From JBMOLL01 sp049325415 (GTDB taxonomy: Bacteria > Bacteroidota > Bacteroidia > Bacteroidales > GCA-2748055), in the NCBI GenBank assembly GCA_049325415.1, contig JBMOLL010000069.1:1-64000 (forward strand): a DNA stretch of 64,000 bases, written 5' to 3'. Of the stretch, positions 8,673-17,667 are shown piece after piece; position 1 is the first letter of the stretch; every line of letters begins with the position of its first letter. The translations under genes were made by a program, and so were the position numbers. The notes under the pieces are model-generated. The model did not search any database and was not told where the DNA came from. It worked only from the letters and a program-made list of their open reading frames with translations.

Positions 8673-10115
8673 TTGAAAAAAAAGTTTCTTACGAATCTGG
8701 CCCTGCTGGTTTTTCTAAACCTTCTGGTCAAACCCTTCTGGTTTTTCGGAATTGAAGTAGCGGTCCAGAACCGGGTTGGAGCGGAGATGTATGGCTTTTA
8801 TTTCTCTCTCTTCAGTTTTTCCTTCATTCTCAATATCCTTCTCGACGCGGGCATCAATAATTTTAATAACCGTTCCGTTGCCCGCAATCATCAGCTGGCC
8901 GAAACCCATCTTTCAAGGATCATCCCCCTGAAATTCATTCTTTCCCTCATTTATGCCGCCATTGTTTTTATCCTGGGGAGGATCATCGGATATTCCGGCG
9001 AACAGTTCCGCCTGCTGTGGCTCCTCGTGCTGAATCAGTTCCTTTCCTCCTTTATTCTCTATTTCAGGACCAATATCAGTGGTTTGCAGTATTTCACCAC
9101 CGACAGCCTGATCTCGGTTCTGGATAAATCACTGATGATCCTGTTTACCGGACTGCTCCTCTGGGGCCAGATTGTTCACCAGCCCTTCCGTATCGAATGG
9201 TTTGTTTACACCCAGACGCTTTCCTATGTTATTACGCTGATTGTGACGCTTTCCATTCTGATTTCGAAGACAGGACGCATAAGAATCGTTTTCAGTGCCC
9301 GCGACAGTCTTGATATCCTGCGCAAAAGCTACCCCTTTGCCCTGCTGATCCTGCTTATGTCGTTGTTTAACCGGATCGATTCGGTCATGCTGGAACGTAT
9401 GCTTGAAAACGGAAAGGAACAGGCAGGGATCTATGCCCAGTCGTTCAGGATCCTCGATGCCGCCTCTCAGTTCTCCCTGCTATTTGCAACCCTTCTTTTG
9501 CCAATGTTCTCCAGGATGCTGAAGATCAAGCAGGAAGTTAATTCGCTTATTTCCATCTCCGTATCCTTGCTTATGGTTGCCGCCATCACACTGGCTGTAA
9601 CCGGGAATTTCTACCGGGAAGAGATTATGGCTTTGCTCTATCACCAGAGCGGGTCCTATACCGCACGTATCTTTGGCCTGTTGATGATCGGCTATATTTT
9701 CATTGCCCTGAGCTACATTTATGGCACCCTGCTTACAGCCAACGGAAACCTCCGGACGCTGAATACCCTGGCCGGGATAACCGTGGTCCTTAACTTCTCG
9801 CTCAATCTGCTGCTGATCCCCCGGTATGAAGCAGTAGGAGCCGCCTGGGCAGGTCTCTTTTCCCAGGCATTTTATGCGATTTCACAGATCTTCCTCGCCA
9901 CAAAAGTCGTTTCACTCCGAACCCGTGCCGACCTGATCCTGAAAATCATGGCCTTCCCCCTGCTGCTGATCCTGTTTACCTGGCTCATTTCCACCACAGG
10001 ACTGATCTGGTATCAGGCCTTCTTCGCCTCCCTTCTTGCCGCCCTGATCCTGGCCTTCTCCCTGCGCCTGATCCGCCTGAAGGAAATTATTCTGATCCTT
10101 CACGAAGACAGCTGA
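8673..10115 (+). CDS. polysaccharide flippase, Wzx/MATE-like (MOP superfamily)
   Basis: A 480-residue integral membrane protein with about 12-14 hydrophobic segments throughout and the N-terminal pattern of polysaccharide biosynthesis (PST) flippases (NRVGAEMYGFYFSLFSFSFI, residues 34-53). The family moves undecaprenyl-linked oligosaccharide repeats across the inner membrane. The start codon is TTG at 8673, chosen because KKKFLTNLALLVFLN follows directly and no ATG lies nearby. It is divergent from the GT4 gene across a 115-base gap with a -7 promoter match at 8613-8620. The family assignment is good; the exact substrate is unknown. Confidence 0.88.
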   Translation: MKKKFLTNLALLVFLNLLVKPFWFFGIEVAVQNRVGAEMYGFYFSLFSFSFILNILLDAGINNFNNRSVARNHQLAETHLSRIIPLKFILSLIYAAIVFILGRIIGYSGEQFRLLWLLVLNQFLSSFILYFRTNISGLQYFTTDSLISVLDKSLMILFTGLLLWGQIVHQPFRIEWFVYTQTLSYVITLIVTLSILISKTGRIRIVFSARDSLDILRKSYPFALLILLMSLFNRIDSVMLERMLENGKEQAGIYAQSFRILDAASQFSLLFATLLLPMFSRMLKIKQEVNSLISISVSLLMVAAITLAVTGNFYREEIMALLYHQSGSYTARIFGLLMIGYIFIALSYIYGTLLTANGNLRTLNTLAGITVVLNFSLNLLLIPRYEAVGAAWAGLFSQAFYAISQIFLATKVVSLRTRADLILKIMAFPLLLILFTWLISTTGLIWYQAFFASLLAALILAFSLRLIRLKEIILILHEDS

Positions 10116-10397
10116 TCCACGCTGTTTCTCAGTCAATATAAGCGAAGTATACAGCCCACGTCCCCCGGCAGGATTATAATCGACCCAGGCCTGGTTTCCA
10201 CTCTTTTTCCCGATACCACTTTCAACCCGGCTCTGTATTTCCGCATAGCCAAACCTCACCGGATCTTCCGGTAAAAGGGCTAAATCACCTGGCTGATTAA
10301 GCACAAACGGCTTTCCGCCCCTTACGGACCCGTGAATACCGAAGCACAGCAAAAACGTTGTGCAGAAATTCATGAAATAAATAGTAGAATAAAGCAC
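10116..10397 (-). pseudogene. possible truncated secreted-protein remnant (unrecognised)
   Basis: The minus strand stays open from 10397 leftward past the flippase stop to 9912. The part outside the flippase starts with a signal-peptide-like stretch from an internal Met at 10373 (MNFCTTFLLCFG) and continues with protein-like sequence (NQAWVDYNPAGGRGLYTSL) of plausible codon use. The part overlapping the flippase is Gln/Gly-rich, as expected for an antisense shadow. I do not recognise the protein. It may be the 5' end of a gene cut off by rearrangement, or chance. Confidence 0.25.
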
Positions 10398-10596
10398 ATT
10401 ACATACATTTTTACTTACATTATTATAGATTATATATCTTTTTATGTGATATTTATGAATTATATTATCAGTCTTTTTTATACCCTTTTATTTTTTACTT
10501 TTCCTTCGTGTTAGGAAGTTGTTAATTGTTTCATCGGTCAGGATAGTGTTCACCGGAGTGCCTTTGCTTATTTTTAAGCAATTAAAACGGATTGCT
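10398..10596. other. AT-rich intergenic tract
   Basis: Strongly AT-rich DNA, especially 10380-10510, separates the flippase/remnant region from the small RHH-like gene. It probably holds the promoter of the small gene, but I could not pick out a clear TTTG/TAnnTTTG pair. No RNA gene was recognised. Confidence 0.4.
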
Positions 10597-10827
10597 GTGG
10601 ATAATAACAAAAAGAAGGATGTGAAGCTGAAGCGCACGAACAGGGCAACGCTGTTGTTCAATCAGCGTGAAATGGAAGCGCTTAATCTCTATTGCCAGAA
10701 ATATAAGATCAACAACCGGTCGAAGTTCATGCGGGAACTGATCATGACAGAGGTCCTTCGTAAATTTGACCAGGACTATCCGACATTATTCGAATTTGAA
10801 AAACCCAACCTGTTTTACCAGCGTTAA
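10597..10827 (+). CDS. small conserved Bacteroidota protein, possible ribbon-helix-helix DNA-binding
   Basis: A basic protein of 76 residues from GTG at 10597. A longer TTG start at 10519 would add 26 residues unlike the rest. The core KRTNRATLLFNQREMEALNL, then a helix NNRSKFMRELIMTEVLRKFD, has the strand-helix-helix feel of MobC/MetJ/CopG-like proteins. It ends with an acidic and aromatic tail (FDQDYPTLFEFEKPNLF). I recall similar short proteins in Bacteroidales genomes but with no established function. It precedes the hybrid kinase gene by about 105 bases on the same strand. Confidence 0.6.
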   Translation: MDNNKKKDVKLKRTNRATLLFNQREMEALNLYCQKYKINNRSKFMRELIMTEVLRKFDQDYPTLFEFEKPNLFYQR

Positions 10828-10932
10828 CCCAGCCCCCTGAGGTAATGCAGTCTGGCTGCAGCCAAACATTCACTGCATTTGTAAAATATTTATTTTACCT
10901 TTCGGATATTTAAAGGTCTGGATTTAAAGATT

Positions 10933-12486
10933 ATGGAAACTTCAAATTCACTCTTCAATGATCTTGCCATCCTTCAGGCTGTTTTCCGGCATTCGGATGC
11001 TGCAAGTATGATCATCGATAAGTCCTCCACCATACGACTGGTTAACCGGGAGTTTGAAAGAATTACAGGCTATTCTGCCGAAGATCTGGAAGGCAAAATG
11101 AACTGGCTAAACCTGGTTCATCGTGAAGACAGGCCTATCCTGGAGAACTATCTTTTGCTGTTGCAGGCAGATCCTGAAGAAGTGAAATATGAATTCCGTT
11201 TCCTGCACCGTGAAGGAATGGTCAGGACCGGATACATGACAGGGGCTCCGATCAGGGGAACCGCTTACAAAGTGGTTTCGATCATTGATATTACCGACCG
11301 GAAAGACCATGAAAATGAACTGAAGGAGGCCCGGGATAAGGCAGAGGCTTCCGACAGGCTGAAAACGGCCTTCCTTGGAAATATGTCGCACGAGATCCGG
11401 ACACCGATGAATGCGATCATCGGTTTCGCCTCGCTTATGAAAACCGAAAACTCGGAGGAAAAGAAGGAACTCTACCTGGAAAACATCATCAACGGATCCA
11501 ATGACCTGTTACAGCTGATTGAAAAAATCATAACTATTTCCAGGCTCGATTCCGGCCAGCTGAAACTGAACCGCCGGGAGTTCAACCTCAATCAGAAACT
11601 GCGCGAAATTGAGGAGAGATTCAGGGAAGAACTGAGCAATTCAGGGAAAGACGGGATCAGGCTCACCTTTACCCCCGGGAAAGGAGAAGAAGATTATATG
11701 ATCTACAGCGATCCGATGAGACTCTCTGAGATCCTCCATAATCTGCTGGAGAACGCGATAAAGTTCACACAGAAAGGTGAAATTACCTTTGGTTACTATT
11801 TGCTTGAGGAAGAAAACGAGGGTCGCTCACTGCTGTTCTTTGTAAAAGATACGGGGAAAGGCATCGAAAAGGATAAGACCCGTATCATTTTTGACCGTTT
11901 TGTTAAAATTGTTGAGAAAAACGAAACTGTTTTCAGGGGTTCTGGTCTTGGACTTTCCATTGCTAAAGGCCTGTCAGATCTGTTCGGAGGTGCAATCTGG
12001 GTTGAATCTCAGCCCGGCACCGGATCCAGGTTTTATTTCAGCCTTCCGCTGAGTAACCTGAAACCGGTGAGAAGAAGCCAGGTGCAACCTTCCAGGAGTG
12101 AAACAAGCGACTGGTCGTCGTACCAGCTTCTCATCGCTGAAGACGTTGAATCGAATTACTTATATATCAAGGAATTACTTGCGCCGACACAGATCAGGAT
12201 ATTACGTGCCCGAGACGGGGTGGAAGCTGTGGAACTCTTTGAGAACACCCCGGGCATCCATATAGTCCTCATGGATATTCTCATGCCGGGAATGGATGGC
12301 TACGAGGCTACAAAGGAAATCCGTAAAAGCGTACCCACGATTCCCGTTATCGCCCAATCGGCCTTTACCTTTGAAGGGGATATGCAGGACGGCCTGTATG
12401 CCGGCTGCTTCAACGACTACATCATGAAACCCTTCACCAGGGACATGCTGATCGGGGTCATGAAAAAATTCATGCCCGGGGCTTAA
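10933..12486 (+). CDS. cytoplasmic PAS hybrid sensor histidine kinase with receiver domain
   Basis: A 517-residue protein with no membrane segment. An N-terminal PAS domain (about 10-130, with RLVNREFERITGYSAEDLEG) is followed by HisKA with phospho-acceptor His153 in NMSHEIRTPMNAIIGF. HATPase_c spans about 255-375 (N-box NLLENAIKFTQ, G1 DTGKGI, G2 GSGLGLSIAKG). The C-terminal receiver domain (about 397-515) has acidic pair AED and phospho-acceptor Asp448 in VLMDILMPGMDG. There is no DNA-binding output, so the signal presumably passes to an unlinked phosphotransfer protein. Its HK-REC core closely resembles that of the 53.5-57.3 kb kinase, including LIAEDVExNYLY, so the two look paralogous. 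Confidence 0.93.
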   Translation: METSNSLFNDLAILQAVFRHSDAASMIIDKSSTIRLVNREFERITGYSAEDLEGKMNWLNLVHREDRPILENYLLLLQADPEEVKYEFRFLHREGMVRTGYMTGAPIRGTAYKVVSIIDITDRKDHENELKEARDKAEASDRLKTAFLGNMSHEIRTPMNAIIGFASLMKTENSEEKKELYLENIINGSNDLLQLIEKIITISRLDSGQLKLNRREFNLNQKLREIEERFREELSNSGKDGIRLTFTPGKGEEDYMIYSDPMRLSEILHNLLENAIKFTQKGEITFGYYLLEEENEGRSLLFFVKDTGKGIEKDKTRIIFDRFVKIVEKNETVFRGSGLGLSIAKGLSDLFGGAIWVESQPGTGSRFYFSLPLSNLKPVRRSQVQPSRSETSDWSSYQLLIAEDVESNYLYIKELLAPTQIRILRARDGVEAVELFENTPGIHIVLMDILMPGMDGYEATKEIRKSVPTIPVIAQSAFTFEGDMQDGLYAGCFNDYIMKPFTRDMLIGVMKKFMPGA

Positions 12487-13496
12487 ACCGGCTCCATGGA
12501 ATAAACTACCGCTTCAACCTGTCTGAGCCTGATCCGCTTTTTCTCATTCGGGTAGAAGACATAACCGTCAATAACCACGACTCTCTTACGGGCCGCATCA
12601 TAAAAAGCGTGACTCACAAAGGGTCCGCCCATGAATCCACCCCTGAGTTCCCAGAGACCCCTCATCTCCACGACATTCCGCTGATTGATTTTCAGGTCAT
12701 AGACAATCGGGGGGAGAATGCCTGCAATAACCATGTAACTGCTGTCGTCGGGACCCCTGACATATTTTTCAGTGATCTTATCCCTCATGGCCATGAGATT
12801 CTCCGTACTTAAGGCTTCTTCACTTTCAGCCGGGTATTCGTAGATCTGCACGACCTGGGAATAGTCGGGCGTTTCGATGCTCACCGAACTGTACTCCTTG
12901 TTACTGAGGTCGAGATTATATCCCCTGGGAAAAACCACTTTTACCTGATGATCCTTCAGAATAGTCTCCTGCAGCGCCGGATCGCTCGACGATTTGTAAA
13001 CCGACATCAGCCTTTTCCGGTCGTATTGAAGGAGCAGATTAAGGATCTTATCCTGGTTCGCATCGATGAGTTCTATGAGCTGTTGACTGGAAGCAGCCTG
13101 CAGATCGACAACAATCTGTGGCCGGGCCCATACATCTTCCCTGAACCCAATAACAGGTTCTTTTAGAGAAGGATTGATGGCGGTGAGTACGATGGTTCTG
13201 TGGAACTGGAAAAAACCATCGAATGATGCCGCTGTAGTCTGGGATATATCAAACGAAGGCTCCGACTGAGGCAGGGCGGGCACTTCCTTCATCAGCACGT
13301 TCCTCAGGGCCTCCCCAGCTGCATTCTCCCAGTTAAACTTATCCATGACCACGAGCACCTCTCCGGCACCCCCGGTGACATTAGGCAGGATCCTCCCTTT
13401 TTTTCCACCCTGCGCACCGGTACTGTCACAACCCGGGAGCTGGAGGATTAACATTGCGATCATTGAAAGGAGGAGAAAATAGGCAGGTCTGTTCAT
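12483..13496 (-). CDS. DUF4837 family lipoprotein
   Basis: A 337-residue lipoprotein with a signal sequence ending in a lipobox (LQLPGC, Cys about 23). The body matches my memory of DUF4837, a Bacteroidota-specific family of unknown function: GGAGEVLVVMDKFNWE (about 42-57) near the N-terminus and MRGLWELRGGFMGGPFVSHAF near the C-terminus. Its stop codon and that of the convergent hybrid kinase share the palindrome TTAA at 12483-12486. No function can be assigned. Confidence 0.8.
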   Translation of the reverse strand: MNRPAYFLLLSMIAMLILQLPGCDSTGAQGGKKGRILPNVTGGAGEVLVVMDKFNWENAAGEALRNVLMKEVPALPQSEPSFDISQTTAASFDGFFQFHRTIVLTAINPSLKEPVIGFREDVWARPQIVVDLQAASSQQLIELIDANQDKILNLLLQYDRKRLMSVYKSSSDPALQETILKDHQVKVVFPRGYNLDLSNKEYSSVSIETPDYSQVVQIYEYPAESEEALSTENLMAMRDKITEKYVRGPDDSSYMVIAGILPPIVYDLKINQRNVVEMRGLWELRGGFMGGPFVSHAFYDAARKRVVVIDGYVFYPNEKKRIRLRQVEAVVYSMEPV

Positions 13497-13568
13497 AACA
13501 CAGGTATTTCAGGATTTTTGCTTTGCTTATTTCTTGAAAAACGTTAAAAGCAGGATAAAAGTATAAAA

Positions 13569-13597
13569 AAAACCTGTTCCGCTCAGAAACAGGTTTT
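13569..13597 (-). terminator. intrinsic terminator of tatA
   Basis: Ten bases at 13569-13578 (aaaacctgtt) pair perfectly with 13588-13597, closing a 9-nt loop. On the minus strand the hairpin runs into a T-run (complement of the A-run 13565-13572). It is 24 bases beyond the tatA stop, as expected for a Rho-independent terminator of the tatA transcript. Confidence 0.8.
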
Positions 13598-13620
13598 ATT
13601 CCATAACAACTTTCTTAATC

Positions 13621-13833
13621 TCAGATGTTTCCTTTTTCAAGTTCTTTATCGGAAGATTTGCTGCTTTTTTCCTCGTCTTCGCCTTTAGTGGCTTTTTTAA
13701 ACTCCCTCATTCCCTGTCCTATCCCTTTCATGAGCTCAGGAATTTTACGTCCCCCGAAAAGCAAGAGCAATACAACGAGAATGATCAGGATCTCAGCCCC
13801 GCCAGGCATACCAAGTAACACGAAAGGTTTCAT
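13621..13833 (-). CDS. tatA: Sec-independent translocase component TatA/TatE
   Basis: A 70-residue subunit of the twin-arginine translocase that forms the pore for folded proteins in the inner membrane. It has a single N-terminal membrane helix (about residues 10-24, EILIILVVLLLLFGG), the family hinge FGGRKIPEL, an amphipathic helix MKGIGQGMREFKKATKG, and a charged Ser/Lys/Glu-rich tail. TatB would be longer, so TatA/E is the better call. No tatC is adjacent. It follows rseP on the same strand by about 40 bases and ends in a strong terminator, so it may be last in the M23-dxr-rseP-tatA unit. Confidence 0.92.
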   Translation of the reverse strand: MKPFVLLGMPGGAEILIILVVLLLLFGGRKIPELMKGIGQGMREFKKATKGEDEEKSSKSSDKELEKGNI

Positions 13834-13874
13834 AGTTTTATGTTTTTAATCAGGACAAAAGTATACAATTTTTT

Positions 13875-15197
13875 CTACTTGTTAAACAAACCGATGATAT
13901 CGTTAAGGTTAGCATACAATAAAATGCTGAGCAGAATGACCATCCCCACTATCTGGGCATACTCCAGGAACCTGTCACCGGGTTTTTTTCCTGTGATCAT
14001 TTCGAAGACCAGGAACATCACGTGACCTCCGTCGAGTGCGGGGATTGGAAGAATATTCATAATTGCCAGAATGATGGAAAGAAAGGCAGTCAGGTTCCAG
14101 AAACTCTGCCAGTTCCAGCTGGCGGGAAAGATACTGCCGATTTTGATAAAACCGCCAAGCGATTCATAGGCTTTTGTTTCAGGCATGAAAAGAAGCTTGA
14201 GCTGCTTCAGGTAGGATTTCGTGGTCTGTATTCCTTTCCGGATCCCAGCCGGGATGGACTCCACGAAGGTATACTTCACTTCGACCGGGGTAAACCAGTA
14301 GGTATCATCCAGCATTGGATATACCCCGATTTTTCCCAGCGAATCGGTTCGGACATCAATAGTCAGTGTGTCGCTGCCCCGGAGGACGCCGAGGTGGATT
14401 TCCTCATTCTTCATACCGGCTGTCATTTCCCGGTATTCATCGTAAAAATGAACGGGTCGGCCATTCAGCGCAACAATCAAATCGCCTTCAGCTATACCGG
14501 CTTCCGCGGCCGACGTTTTTTCCTTGATAGCATAGATCTGGAAAGGAACTCTGGGAAGAATCGGAAACTCGGCTTTAAGAAGACCGGGAATAATATCATC
14601 GGGCAGGTCAAGCACCACGATCTCCCCGTTTCTGTCAACTGTGAGCGTGCGCGCTTCATTCACCACGATGTCATGAGGAATGGCTTCCCACTTAACCAGG
14701 TCATCCTCGCCTACCTTGAGTACTTTGTCGCCGTTTTGCAAACCCATTTTCTGACCCAGGGAATCCACCATGATCCCGTATTTCAGGTTTTGCATGGGTA
14801 CATATTTTTCTCCCCAGGTATAGAAAACCAGGATGTAAATGACAAGCGCCAGCACAAAATTAACCATTACGCCACCCAGCATGATCAGCAGTCGCTGCCA
14901 GGTTTTCTTCGACCGGAATTCCCAGGGCTGAGGCGGTAATTTCATCTGTTCCTTATCCATCGACTCATCGATCATCCCGCTTATCTTGACATATCCTCCA
15001 AGCGGGAGCCAGCCGATCCCGTAAACCGTCTCCCCTATCTTCCTTTTAAACAACGAAAAACCGGCATCAAAGAATAAAAAGAACTTCTCTACCCTTGTCT
15101 TAAAAAGTTTTGCAAACAGAAAATGGCCCATTTCATGCAAAACAATCAGTATGGATAAACTGAGGAGAAACTGACCCGCTTTTACTAATATTTCCAT
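13875..15197 (-). CDS. rseP: site-2 metalloprotease RseP
   Basis: A 440-residue intramembrane zinc protease that cuts anti-sigma factors and signal-peptide remnants. The zinc motif HEMGH is in the first membrane helix (about residues 21-25). A PDZ-like domain lies in the periplasmic region around 200-280 (AEAGIAEGDLIVALNGRPV). The second active-site segment NILPIPALDGGHVMFLVFE is near residue 385 and carries the LDG aspartate. The start codon overlaps the dxr stop (TAATG), so translation is coupled. The dxr-rseP order is common in many bacteria. Confidence 0.95.
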   Translation of the reverse strand: MEILVKAGQFLLSLSILIVLHEMGHFLFAKLFKTRVEKFFLFFDAGFSLFKRKIGETVYGIGWLPLGGYVKISGMIDESMDKEQMKLPPQPWEFRSKKTWQRLLIMLGGVMVNFVLALVIYILVFYTWGEKYVPMQNLKYGIMVDSLGQKMGLQNGDKVLKVGEDDLVKWEAIPHDIVVNEARTLTVDRNGEIVVLDLPDDIIPGLLKAEFPILPRVPFQIYAIKEKTSAAEAGIAEGDLIVALNGRPVHFYDEYREMTAGMKNEEIHLGVLRGSDTLTIDVRTDSLGKIGVYPMLDDTYWFTPVEVKYTFVESIPAGIRKGIQTTKSYLKQLKLLFMPETKAYESLGGFIKIGSIFPASWNWQSFWNLTAFLSIILAIMNILPIPALDGGHVMFLVFEMITGKKPGDRFLEYAQIVGMVILLSILLYANLNDIIGLFNK

Positions 15198-16351
15198 TAT
15201 ACCTTTATTAATTTACCGGCCATCATCCTGGCCTCTTTGTCTGATAAAAAATAATCCTCCAGTCCCGGTTCTTCCAGGAAGGGAGCCTTCCCAATGGTTT
15301 CTTCAACAATATAGGGGATATCCATAAAACCGATTTTACGGTTCAGAAATGCCTCCACGGCGACTTCGTTCGCAGCGTTCATTACGCACGGACTGTTTCC
15401 ACCCCTTTCCATGGCTGAAAAAGCAATGGCAAGGTTACGAAATTTTTTTGTATCTGCCTGCTCAAAAGTCAGATTTGGGTATTCCATGAAGCTGAAGCGC
15501 CTGAAACCCGAGTTCAGGCGTACCGGGTAACCCAGCGCATACTGGATCGGGAGCCGCATATCCGGCAGTCCCATCTGCGCCTTTATAGAACCATCCCTGA
15601 ATTGAACGAGGGAATGAATGATTGACTGCGGATGCACGATCACCTCAATCTGTTCCGGCTGAAGTCCGAAAAGCCATTTGGCCTCAATAACTTCCAGTCC
15701 CTTATTCATGAGCGATGCCGAATCAACCGTAATTTTCGGCCCCATGCACCAGTTGGGATGATTCAGCGCCTCTTCGCAGGATACCGTCCTCAGGAAAGCT
15801 TCATCTTTTCCCCTGAACGGACCTCCCGATGCGGTGAGTATGATCTTTTCAATCGCATCCATCGATTCACCGGCCAGACACTGGAAAATTGCCGAATGTT
15901 CGGAGTCAACCGGCACTATAGCCACCTTATTTTCAATGGCAAGGCGGGTGATCAGCTCTCCTGCAACAACAAGGGTTTCCTTGTTGGCAAGGGCAATCCG
16001 CTTTCCGGCTCTGATGGCTGCGATCGTCGGACGCAGACCGGAGAAACCAACCATGGCTGTAAGCACAATATCGATTTCCTCCATCTCCACCACCTGTTCC
16101 AGGGACTTCTCCCCGGCATATACCTTTATCGGATAATGAGCCAGGGAATCTCTCACCAGCTGGTAATGGGCTTCATTCCCGATTACCACCACATTGGGCA
16201 CAACCTGCATGGCCTGCCGGATGAGTTCATCTGCATTATTGTTTGCTGTAAGAACTTCAATTTCAAATTCTTCCGAATGAGCGGAGATGACTTCAAGGGC
16301 CTGCTTTCCAATGGATCCAGTCGATCCCAGTATGGCTACTCTCTTCTTCAT
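15197..16351 (-). CDS. dxr: 1-deoxy-D-xylulose 5-phosphate reductoisomerase
   Basis: Second step of the MEP isoprenoid pathway: NADPH-dependent conversion of DXP to MEP. The 384-residue length is normal. The Rossmann motif GSTGSIGKQALEVI is at residues 9-22. The metal and substrate residues sit in PVDSEHSAIFQCL (about 147-159), with the flexible-loop and phosphate-binding region HPNWCMGPKITVDSASLMNK (about 203-222). It lies 5 bases downstream of the M23 peptidase gene and overlaps rseP by one base, so the three form an operon. Confidence 0.96.
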   Translation of the reverse strand: MKKRVAILGSTGSIGKQALEVISAHSEEFEIEVLTANNNADELIRQAMQVVPNVVVIGNEAHYQLVRDSLAHYPIKVYAGEKSLEQVVEMEEIDIVLTAMVGFSGLRPTIAAIRAGKRIALANKETLVVAGELITRLAIENKVAIVPVDSEHSAIFQCLAGESMDAIEKIILTASGGPFRGKDEAFLRTVSCEEALNHPNWCMGPKITVDSASLMNKGLEVIEAKWLFGLQPEQIEVIVHPQSIIHSLVQFRDGSIKAQMGLPDMRLPIQYALGYPVRLNSGFRRFSFMEYPNLTFEQADTKKFRNLAIAFSAMERGGNSPCVMNAANEVAVEAFLNRKIGFMDIPYIVEETIGKAPFLEEPGLEDYFLSDKEARMMAGKLIKV

Positions 16352-16356
16352 CAGGC

Positions 16357-17232
16357 TTAGAAAACGATATAATCCGCAGGATTTAAGGGGCTCCCGTTGT
16401 TCCAGAGTTCAAAATGCAGATGCGGCCCTGTAGTCAGTTCTCCCGAATTCCCCACAATGGCAATGGCATCTCCGGCTCTGACTTTCATACCCGGACTTTT
16501 AAACAGCTCTGCATTATGCTTGTAAACAGAAACAAGGTTATTTTCGTGTTGTATCTGAATTACATAACCGGTTTCCAGCGTCCATGTTGCCATCGTGACA
16601 GTACCGTCGAGTGTGGCCTTGACAACCTCATTGGGAGCCGTTACCAGGTCAACGCCGAAGTGGCTTTCAAGCGGATTAAAGGGATTGGTGATCATTCCGC
16701 TCACGGGTGTGAAAAAATGGAGATCGTGCAGATCCCCCCTTTTTGCCGGGACTTCGGCTACACTCAGGCGGAACTGCTCCTCGGCTTCTACCTGCTGTCT
16801 TAAAAGAGAGTCATTGGCCGAATGAAGAAACACAATATCATCACGGCTAACCTGGGCCGAGCCGGCATCATCCAGGTAACTTTGGGGCTCCTTTCCTGAG
16901 ATGATACTGTTCAGGTTCTCGAAATACTGGTCACGTATCGCCAGTTCATTGCGCAGGGAATCAATTCTCATGGCATTTTCCCGGATGGTCTGGGTCATAA
17001 CAGCATCGGGGTAGCCCGGAATGGTTTCTCTGATGGGGGTGTAGGCAATCAGGGAGTATACAGCGGCCAGAAGAAGAAGGGAGAGCCCTCCTCCAACGGA
17101 AATTACATTCAGCCTGGAGAGCCGGATATAGCCCACTTCCTCGTAGGTTCCATCGTTGATGAGGACAAGCCGGTATTTTACCAGGAGTTTTTTAAGGCCG
17201 GATTTCCTTTTTTCTCTCTTTTTTTCTGCCAT
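16357..17232 (-). CDS. M23 family metallopeptidase (LytM-type), membrane-anchored
   Basis: A 291-residue envelope protein. A lysine-rich cytoplasmic start (MAEKKREKRKSGLKK) is followed by one transmembrane segment (about 48-67), a helical region and a C-terminal LytM domain. The zinc ligands are intact: HFGVD (about 192-196) and HLHFELW (about 272-278), so it should be an active peptidoglycan endopeptidase rather than an EnvC-type activator. It is the first gene of a unit with dxr and rseP. Similar M23 proteins commonly precede dxr in Bacteroidota. Confidence 0.9.
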   Translation of the reverse strand: MAEKKREKRKSGLKKLLVKYRLVLINDGTYEEVGYIRLSRLNVISVGGGLSLLLLAAVYSLIAYTPIRETIPGYPDAVMTQTIRENAMRIDSLRNELAIRDQYFENLNSIISGKEPQSYLDDAGSAQVSRDDIVFLHSANDSLLRQQVEAEEQFRLSVAEVPAKRGDLHDLHFFTPVSGMITNPFNPLESHFGVDLVTAPNEVVKATLDGTVTMATWTLETGYVIQIQHENNLVSVYKHNAELFKSPGMKVRAGDAIAIVGNSGELTTGPHLHFELWNNGSPLNPADYIVF

Positions 17233-17345
17233 GGTGAGATTCTCTCCAATAAACGCGTAAAGATAACAAAGTTTGGGATACCATAATCAGCATTGCAGGG
17301 CAAGCATCGGGCCCGTACGCTGCCATCCCCAACGATGAAAAAATC

Positions 17346-17603
17346 TTAACGGAAAAGCGGAAGGACCGACTGCCGGATATAGTTCAGACCTGCTTCACTC
17401 TCCAGGTCCTTCTTTCGCAGATAAGCGTCGGATTCATACTGGAACACTTCCAGCAGGATCAGTGTCCAGGGCCGTCCCCTTGTGATCCATTCATCGCCGG
17501 GTTCTTCCTGTAAACGGATCAGTTCCTCTGTCAGACTCGTGGTATAATTAATATATACCTGACCGGTATGGCTTGCATACAATGCAAAGACTTTGTACTG
17601 CAT
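17346..17603 (-). CDS. GIY-YIG superfamily small protein, probably degenerate active site
   Basis: An 85-residue protein with the layout of UPF0213/GIY-YIG single-domain nucleases: an aromatic strand (YKVFALYAS), a YINYTTSL segment where YIGxT is expected, a RGRPWTLILLEVFQ strand and a YLRKKDLESEAGLNYI helix. The second glycine motif is altered (YIN instead of YIG) and the usual Arg pair after it reads IRLQ, so catalytic activity is doubtful. It stands alone between the M23 operon and the DUF1360 gene. Confidence 0.7.
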   Translation of the reverse strand: MQYKVFALYASHTGQVYINYTTSLTEELIRLQEEPGDEWITRGRPWTLILLEVFQYESDAYLRKKDLESEAGLNYIRQSVLPLFR

Positions 17604-17667
17604 GAAGAGTTAGTTAGTGGATCAGGTAAAGATAATATAAAAAAACATTTTTTGTTCCGGTCCTTTA

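Noticed and set aside
14022..14939. 305-codon plus-strand ORF opposite rseP
   Set aside because: Antisense to a certain gene; the composition is what the complementary codon pattern gives.
15632..16360. 242-codon plus-strand ORF opposite dxr
   Set aside because: Antisense shadow of dxr, which has all its catalytic motifs.
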